A stretch of 64,000 nt of DNA from JANNPJ01 sp965200525. Its GTDB lineage: Bacteria; Actinomycetota; Actinomycetes; Actinomycetales; Kineosporiaceae. Where the stretch lies: positions 4,278,001 to 4,342,000 of the forward strand of contig OZ241368.1 of assembly GCA_965200525.1 (NCBI GenBank), given 5' to 3'. Position numbers and translations under genes: made by a program. Numbering within the stretch: the first letter of the stretch is position 1; every line of letters begins with the position of its first letter. The notes below the pieces were generated by a model. That model worked only from the letters and a program-made list of their open reading frames with translations. It had not been told where the DNA came from and ran no database searches. This document shows positions 60,161 through 64,000 of the stretch, one piece after another.

Positions 60161-62086
60161 TCAGGCGTCGGTGGGGGGAGTGGGTTCGGGCGAAGCAGCG
60201 GCGGAGCCGCGACCGCGGCCGCCCCGGCGGCGACGGCGGCGCGGAGCGTCCGGGTCGGTGCCGGGCCCGTTGTCGGCCGGGTCGTCGGTGGAGCCGGCCG
60301 CCGGTGCGGTCACCGAACCGGCCGGTGCGCCGACGGTGGACCCGCTGGTGGACTGGGCGTCGGTCTGAGCGCCGGCCAGGGCCCCGGAGCGGGTGCGGCG
60401 GCGGTTGCGGGTCCGGCGCGGGGCGTCCTCGGTGCTGCCGGCGGGCTCGTCGGTGACGGCGCCTTCGGTCGGCTCGGCCCGCGGAGCGTGCTCGGGACGA
60501 TCGCCCCGGCTCCGCCCGCCGCCGTCGGTGTCGCCGCCCCGGCCACGGCCCGAGCGACCGGGCCCGGCCGCGCCCCCGGAACCACCGGATCGGCCCCGGT
60601 CGGAGCGATCCGGGCGGTCGGACCGGCCGCCGGCCGGGGGCTTGACCCTCTTGCCGGTCTCGCCGAGATCCTCGACCGCCTCGGCCGACAGGCCGGCCCG
60701 GGTCCGCTCCGAGCGGGGCAGGGTGCCCTTGATGCCGGCCGGGATCTTCAGGTCCTCGAAGAAGTTGGCCGAGGTGGAGTAGGTCTCGATCGGGTCCGGG
60801 ATGCCCAGGTCCAGAGCCTTGTTGATCATCGTCCAGCGGTGCAGGTCGTCCCAGTCGACGAAGGTGACGGCGACCCCGGTGTTGCCGGCCCGGCCGGTGC
60901 GGCCGATCCGGTGCAGGTAGGTCTTCTCGTCCTCCGGGCAGCCGTAGTTGACCACGTGGGTGACGTTCTCGACGTCGATCCCGCGGGCGGCGACATCGGT
61001 GGCGACCAGCACGTCGACCTTGCCGTTGCGGAACGCCCGCAGGGCCTGCTCGCGGGCGCCCTGGCCCAGGTCGCCGTGGATCGCGGCCGCGGCGAAGCCC
61101 CGGTCGGCCAGCTCGTCGGCGACCTTGGCCGCGGTCCGCTTGGTCCGGGTGAAGATGATGGTCAGGCCCCGGCCCTCGGCCTGCAGCAGGCGGGCCACCA
61201 TCTCGACCTTGTCCATCGCGTGGGCCCGGTAGACGAACTGGGCCGTGGCCAGCACGGTCGCCCCGGTGTCGGTCGGGTCGGAGGCCCGGATGTGGGTCGG
61301 CTGGGTCATGTACTTGCGGGCCAGCGAGACCACCGCGCCCGGCATGGTGGCCGAGAACAGCATGGTCTGGCGGCCGTCGGGGGTCAGCGACATCAGCTTC
61401 TCGACGTCGGGCAGGAAGCCCAGGTCGAGCATCTCGTCGGCCTCGTCGAGCACCAGCGAGCGCACGTGGCCGAGCTTCAGCAGGCCCTGCTGGGCCAGGT
61501 CGAGCAGCCGGCCGGGGGTGCCGACGACCACCTCGATGCCCTTCTTCAGGGCCTCGACCTGCGGCTCGTAGGCCCGGCCGCCGTAGACGGTGAGGATCCG
61601 GATGTTCAGCAGGCCGGCGGCGGTCTTCAGGTCCTGGGCGACCTGGCCGGCCAGCTCGCGGGTCGGCACGATGACCAGGGCCTGCGGCGATCCGGGCGAG
61701 TCCATCGTGGCGAACCGCTCGTCCTGCGGGCCGTAGACCCGGTGCAGCAGCGGGATGCCGAACCCCAGGGTCTTGCCGGTGCCGGTCTTGGCCTGGCCGA
61801 TGATGTCGTGGCCCTCGATCGCGACCGGCAGGGTCATGGCCTGGATCGGGAACGGGGCGATGATGCCGACCTGGTTCAGGGCCTCGATGATCCGGGGATC
61901 GGTGCCGAGGTCGGCCCAGCTCACAGCCGGCGGCGCGGCCGGGCCGCCGTCGGGGCTGTCGATCGCGGGCTCGCTCTCGACCAGGGAGACGTCGTCCGGG
62001 GTGCTCTCGACCGGCTCCGGGGAGATCTCGACGGACGCGGACGAATCGGCGTCCAGCGGCAGGTCGCTTGCGGATGAAGCGGACAC
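60161..62086 (-). CDS. rhlE: DEAD-box RNA helicase RhlE type
   Basis: A 641-residue helicase. The core shows the Q-motif region (PFPIQAMTLPVA), Walker A AKTGTGKT (about residue 95-105), PTRELA, DEAD within LVLDEADEMLD, SATMP, and the C-terminal domain motifs VATDVAARGIDV and HRIGRTGRAG. Residues about 465-641 are an Arg/Gly/Asp/Pro-rich tail (RGRGGDTDGG; RRRRRRGGRGRG), likely RNA-binding. GTG 62086 is the best start; in-frame sequence up to 62335 looks like noise. It remodels RNA or ribosomes. Confidence 0.93.
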   Translation of the reverse strand: MSASSASDLPLDADSSASVEISPEPVESTPDDVSLVESEPAIDSPDGGPAAPPAVSWADLGTDPRIIEALNQVGIIAPFPIQAMTLPVAIEGHDIIGQAKTGTGKTLGFGIPLLHRVYGPQDERFATMDSPGSPQALVIVPTRELAGQVAQDLKTAAGLLNIRILTVYGGRAYEPQVEALKKGIEVVVGTPGRLLDLAQQGLLKLGHVRSLVLDEADEMLDLGFLPDVEKLMSLTPDGRQTMLFSATMPGAVVSLARKYMTQPTHIRASDPTDTGATVLATAQFVYRAHAMDKVEMVARLLQAEGRGLTIIFTRTKRTAAKVADELADRGFAAAAIHGDLGQGAREQALRAFRNGKVDVLVATDVAARGIDVENVTHVVNYGCPEDEKTYLHRIGRTGRAGNTGVAVTFVDWDDLHRWTMINKALDLGIPDPIETYSTSANFFEDLKIPAGIKGTLPRSERTRAGLSAEAVEDLGETGKRVKPPAGGRSDRPDRSDRGRSGGSGGAAGPGRSGRGRGGDTDGGGRSRGDRPEHAPRAEPTEGAVTDEPAGSTEDAPRRTRNRRRTRSGALAGAQTDAQSTSGSTVGAPAGSVTAPAAGSTDDPADNGPGTDPDAPRRRRRRGGRGRGSAAASPEPTPPTDA

Positions 62087-62254
62087 AGGTGTGCCTAACT
62101 GTTCAGGTGCGGGCCTCCTGCCGTACCGTCGTGCTTCGGCCGTGATCTCGGGCCGAGGGCGTTGGTGGCGGGCCTCGCTGCGGGGGTCGGAAGCCGACCG
62201 TGCTTGCGACCGGTCATCCGCGAACGCCCTGATCATACCCGGTGGAGCCGTAGA

Positions 62255-62260
62255 TACCCT
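62255..62260 (+). promoter_or_regulatory. -10 box of the ferritin-like gene
   Basis: TACCCT, 7 bases before ATG 62268. ATACCC occurs also near 62235 followed by a GGTGGA, so the region has a short direct repeat. The gap 62087-62254 otherwise shows nothing distinct. Confidence 0.45.
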
Positions 62261-62267
62261 GGTGGAC

Positions 62268-62954
62268 ATGATTGAGCAGGACGACCGGTTCACCGATCCG
62301 GCATACCGGGCGGGCGTGATCGACCTGCTGGGCACGCTCGCCTACGGCGAATTGAGTGCATTTCTCCGGTTGGCCTCGGACGCCGAGCTGGCCCCGACGC
62401 TGAGTGCGAAGGCGGCGCTCGCGGGCCTGGCCGCGACCGAGTTCCAGCACCACGAGCAGCTGCGCGACCGGCTGCTGGAGCTCGGGGTCGATCCGGAGGC
62501 GGCGATGCGGCCGTTCATCGCCCCGCTGGAGGCGTTCCACGAGCGCACCCGGCCCTCGACCTGGCTGGAGGGGCTGGTCAAGTTCTACGTGGGCGACGGC
62601 ATCGCCTCGGACTTCTACCGGGAGATCAGCGAGTTCCTCGATCCCGGCACCCGCGAGCTGGTGCTGGGCGCGGTCGAGAGCGGCGCCCGGGCCAGCTTCG
62701 TGCTGCAGGAGGTGCGCCAGGCCATCGAGCAGGACCCGACCCTGGCCAGCCGGCTCGCCCTCTGGGGACGGCGCCTGGTGGGCGAGGCGCTCAGTCAGGG
62801 CCAGCGGGTGGCCGCCGACCGGGACACGTTCTCGACCCTGGTCGTCGGCACGGACGAGCACCCCGGAATGGGCCTGGTCGGGATCATCGACATGTTCAGC
62901 CGGATCACCGAACGCCATACCCGTCGAATGCACGAAATGGGTCTGTCTGCCTAG
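62268..62954 (+). CDS. Ferritin-like (MiaE-like) protein
   Basis: A 228-residue helical protein related to the tRNA-(MS[2]IO[6]A)-hydroxylase-like ferritin family: LAYGELSAFLRLASDAELAP, FQHHEQLRDRLLELG (Glu/His metal positions), FHERTRPSTWLEGLVKFYVG and a later HTRRMHEMG. A di-iron centre is probable. It matches the position of a conserved mycobacterial gene beside rhlE. ATG 62268 is supported by the -10 box; a GTG at 62262 exists. A longer upstream frame antisense to rhlE was rejected. Confidence 0.88.
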   Translation: MIEQDDRFTDPAYRAGVIDLLGTLAYGELSAFLRLASDAELAPTLSAKAALAGLAATEFQHHEQLRDRLLELGVDPEAAMRPFIAPLEAFHERTRPSTWLEGLVKFYVGDGIASDFYREISEFLDPGTRELVLGAVESGARASFVLQEVRQAIEQDPTLASRLALWGRRLVGEALSQGQRVAADRDTFSTLVVGTDEHPGMGLVGIIDMFSRITERHTRRMHEMGLSA

Positions 62955-62977
62955 AGCGAAACCAGAGCCAAAACGGC

Positions 62978-63028
62978 GAATCGGGCCGGGATCGGACCCT
63001 GCGAGTGGGTCTGATCCCGGCCCGATTC
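62978..63028. terminator. Strong bidirectional terminator
   Basis: GAATCGGGCCGGGATC (62978-62993) pairs perfectly with GATCCCGGCCCGATTC (63013-63028), with an inner GACCC/GGGTC stem. It lies between convergent genes and is the best terminator in the window. Confidence 0.9.
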
Positions 63029-63043
63029 AGGCCGGAGCGGATG

Positions 63044-63268
63044 TTACAGGGTGCCGAAGCCGACCCGGCGGGACTCCTCGGCGCCGATCTCGACGAAGCC
63101 GATCAGACTGCCGGGGACCACGATCAGGCGGCCCTTCTCATCGGTGAGCTTGAGCAGCGATCCCGTGCTGACAGCCTGCTCAACGGCTGTCGCGACGCTG
63201 TCTGGCGACTGGGCGGACTCCAGCACGATGTCTCGCGCGATGTCCCGGATGCCGATCTTGACCTCCAC
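63044..63268 (-). CDS. DUF3107 protein
   Basis: A 74-residue protein, MEVKIGIRDIARDIVLES then a helix SPDSVATAVEQAV and LIVVPGSLIGFVEIGAEESR, closely matching the DUF3107 family that is conserved in actinobacteria next to a TetR gene and rhlE. Function unknown. GTG start with a GAGGG stretch upstream. Confidence 0.93.
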   Translation of the reverse strand: MEVKIGIRDIARDIVLESAQSPDSVATAVEQAVSTGSLLKLTDEKGRLIVVPGSLIGFVEIGAEESRRVGFGTL

Positions 63269-63406
63269 GCCAGTGGTCCCTCTCTGTCGTCGCGCCGGGC
63301 CTCATCGCGAAGCGCCGGTCATTCGCAGGCTAACCCACTGCGGCCGGTCGGTGACGACCTGGCTCGCCGTGCTCAGGGCCGTGCCGGGTCGGGGCCGGCA
63401 CCCGGA

Positions 63407-63442
63407 CCGGCATCGGACCCGGCATCGGACCCGGCATCGGGC
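63407..63442. repeat. 12-bp tandem repeat next to the TetR gene
   Basis: CCGGCATCGGAC is present twice without error and once with one change (63407-63442), in the 174-base gap between the TetR stop and the DUF3107 start. No promoter is clear in that gap. Confidence 0.85.
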
Positions 63443-64000
63443 TCAGGACGGGCGGATCTCGCCGGCCACCGCCGGGGCCCGCACCGGCTGCCGCTCGGTG
63501 CCCCCGGTCAGGTCGGTCACGGTCTGTTCGGGGACGCCGCCGGCCCGGGAGAGCTGGACCCCGCCGGCCGCCGTCACGGGCTCGGCCGGGTGCTCGTCGT
63601 CGTCCTCGTGGATCCGGGGGAAGCCGGCCACGCCCCGCCAGACCAGCTGGGCGACCAGCCGTACGGCCTCCTCGCGAGGCATCTGACGCCCCTTCTGGAG
63701 CCAGAACCGGGCGGCCACGTGGGCCATGCCGCTCAGGCCCATGCCGAGCAGCTCGCACTCGTCCGGAGGCAGGCCGGTCTCGGAGTGGATCAACTCGGCG
63801 ATCATCTCGCCGCATTGCTGGTGGACCGAGTCGACCCGTTCGCGGACATCCGGATCGTTGGTTAGATCTGATTCGAAAATCAGCCGGAACGACTCGCCGT
63901 CGCGGTCGATGAAATCGAAGAAGGCGTTGATCGCGCCGACGCCGCGCAGCTTGTTGTTCGTGGTCGAGGACAGCCCGGAACGGACGGCCTCGACCACTTC
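63443..64000 (-). CDS. TetR-family regulator, N-terminus beyond window
   Basis: C-terminal 185 residues or so of a TetR regulator, open to the window end. The visible part is helical ligand-binding/dimerisation sequence (FFDFIDRDGESFRLIFESDL; HQQCGEMIAELIHSETGLPP; LGMGLSGMAHVAARFWLQKG) and a Pro/Thr-rich tail. The DNA-binding part is not in the window. Gene position next to DUF3107 matches the mycobacterial TetR gene in that location. Confidence 0.85.
   Translation of the reverse strand, partial: EVVEAVRSGLSSTTNNKLRGVGAINAFFDFIDRDGESFRLIFESDLTNDPDVRERVDSVHQQCGEMIAELIHSETGLPPDECELLGMGLSGMAHVAARFWLQKGRQMPREEAVRLVAQLVWRGVAGFPRIHEDDDEHPAEPVTAAGGVQLSRAGGVPEQTVTDLTGGTERQPVRAPAVAGEIRPS

Noticed and set aside
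62087..62335. Upstream extension of RhlE
   Set aside because: Overlaps the divergent ferritin-like gene and its promoter, with Arg/Ser-rich noise composition.

Overview
The window comes from a high-GC actinomycete. The sigE-rseA-htrA-tatB cluster, the DUF3117 and DUF3107 proteins, a GpgS-type glucosyltransferase, an APS-type CysH and many start codons placed directly behind TANNNT -10 boxes all point to Actinomycetota. Gene order partly follows mycobacterial blocks (dapD/dapE-LOG-folP-gpgS-tag-DUF3117; O-methyltransferase-sigE-rseA-htrA-tatB-mrp-mgtE; parA-rhlE-DUF3107-tetR). I cannot fix the genus from sequence alone; a Frankineae or Nakamurella-like lineage is a guess. I see no rRNA, tRNA, CRISPR array, prophage or intact insertion sequence.

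Layout. 1-4.8 kb: a tightly overlapping operon (OppF-type ABC ATPase, PanE-like reductase, FAD-linked oxidase, MsuE-type FMN reductase, sulfurtransferase, rhodanese) that looks like organosulfur uptake and oxidation. 4.8-7.9 kb: lysine and meso-diaminopimelate synthesis (dapD and dapE, divergent). 8-13.3 kb: a decayed sigma-factor locus, then a 1475-residue diguanylate cyclase with a very long Arg/Glu/Ala coiled coil. 13.5-18.4 kb: two LOG-family proteins, folP-like, gpgS, a DivIVA-like protein, SRPBCC and tag. 18.6-21.4 kb: DUF3117, pepA, a small protein and an O-methyltransferase. 21.6-26.6 kb: the envelope-stress cluster sigE-rseA-rseB-like-htrA and tatB. 26.6-33.9 kb: VanX-like dipeptidase, Mrp, GAF protein, an orphan GspE/PilB-type ATPase with extra zinc ribbons, DUF1003 and a soluble MgtE-N/CBS protein.

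34-39.3 kb: EamA transporter, two CitE/malyl-CoA-lyase-like proteins, a UDG and hypotheticals. 39.3-42.3 kb: assimilatory sulfur reduction (sir, a small zinc protein, cysH) behind a cysteine-type leader peptide with a recognisable promoter. 42.7-47.9 kb: acyl-CoA dehydrogenase, dps, a stress-type membrane protein, a P1 peptidase and corA with a U-tract attenuator in its leader. 47.9-52 kb: a divergent marR/ABC-exporter pair with a perfect operator, then aminopeptidase P. 52-60 kb: MaoC protein, DUF6758, PHP phosphoesterase, RecB-like nuclease, a second LOG-type protein with an apparent CTG start, an HTH/TPR regulator, a primase/polymerase-like protein, an MpaB-like oxygenase and an orphan ParA. 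60-64 kb: RhlE helicase, ferritin-like protein, DUF3107 and a TetR regulator cut by the window end.

Themes: sulfur handling appears twice (the 5' operon and sir/cysH); envelope homeostasis is represented by sigE/rseA/htrA/tatB and the peptidoglycan-related genes; at least thirteen genes appear to be leaderless. The regulatory leaders (corA, sir), the marR operator and the coiled-coil cyclase are the most distinctive items. No gene set here is clearly a wholly new multi-gene system.
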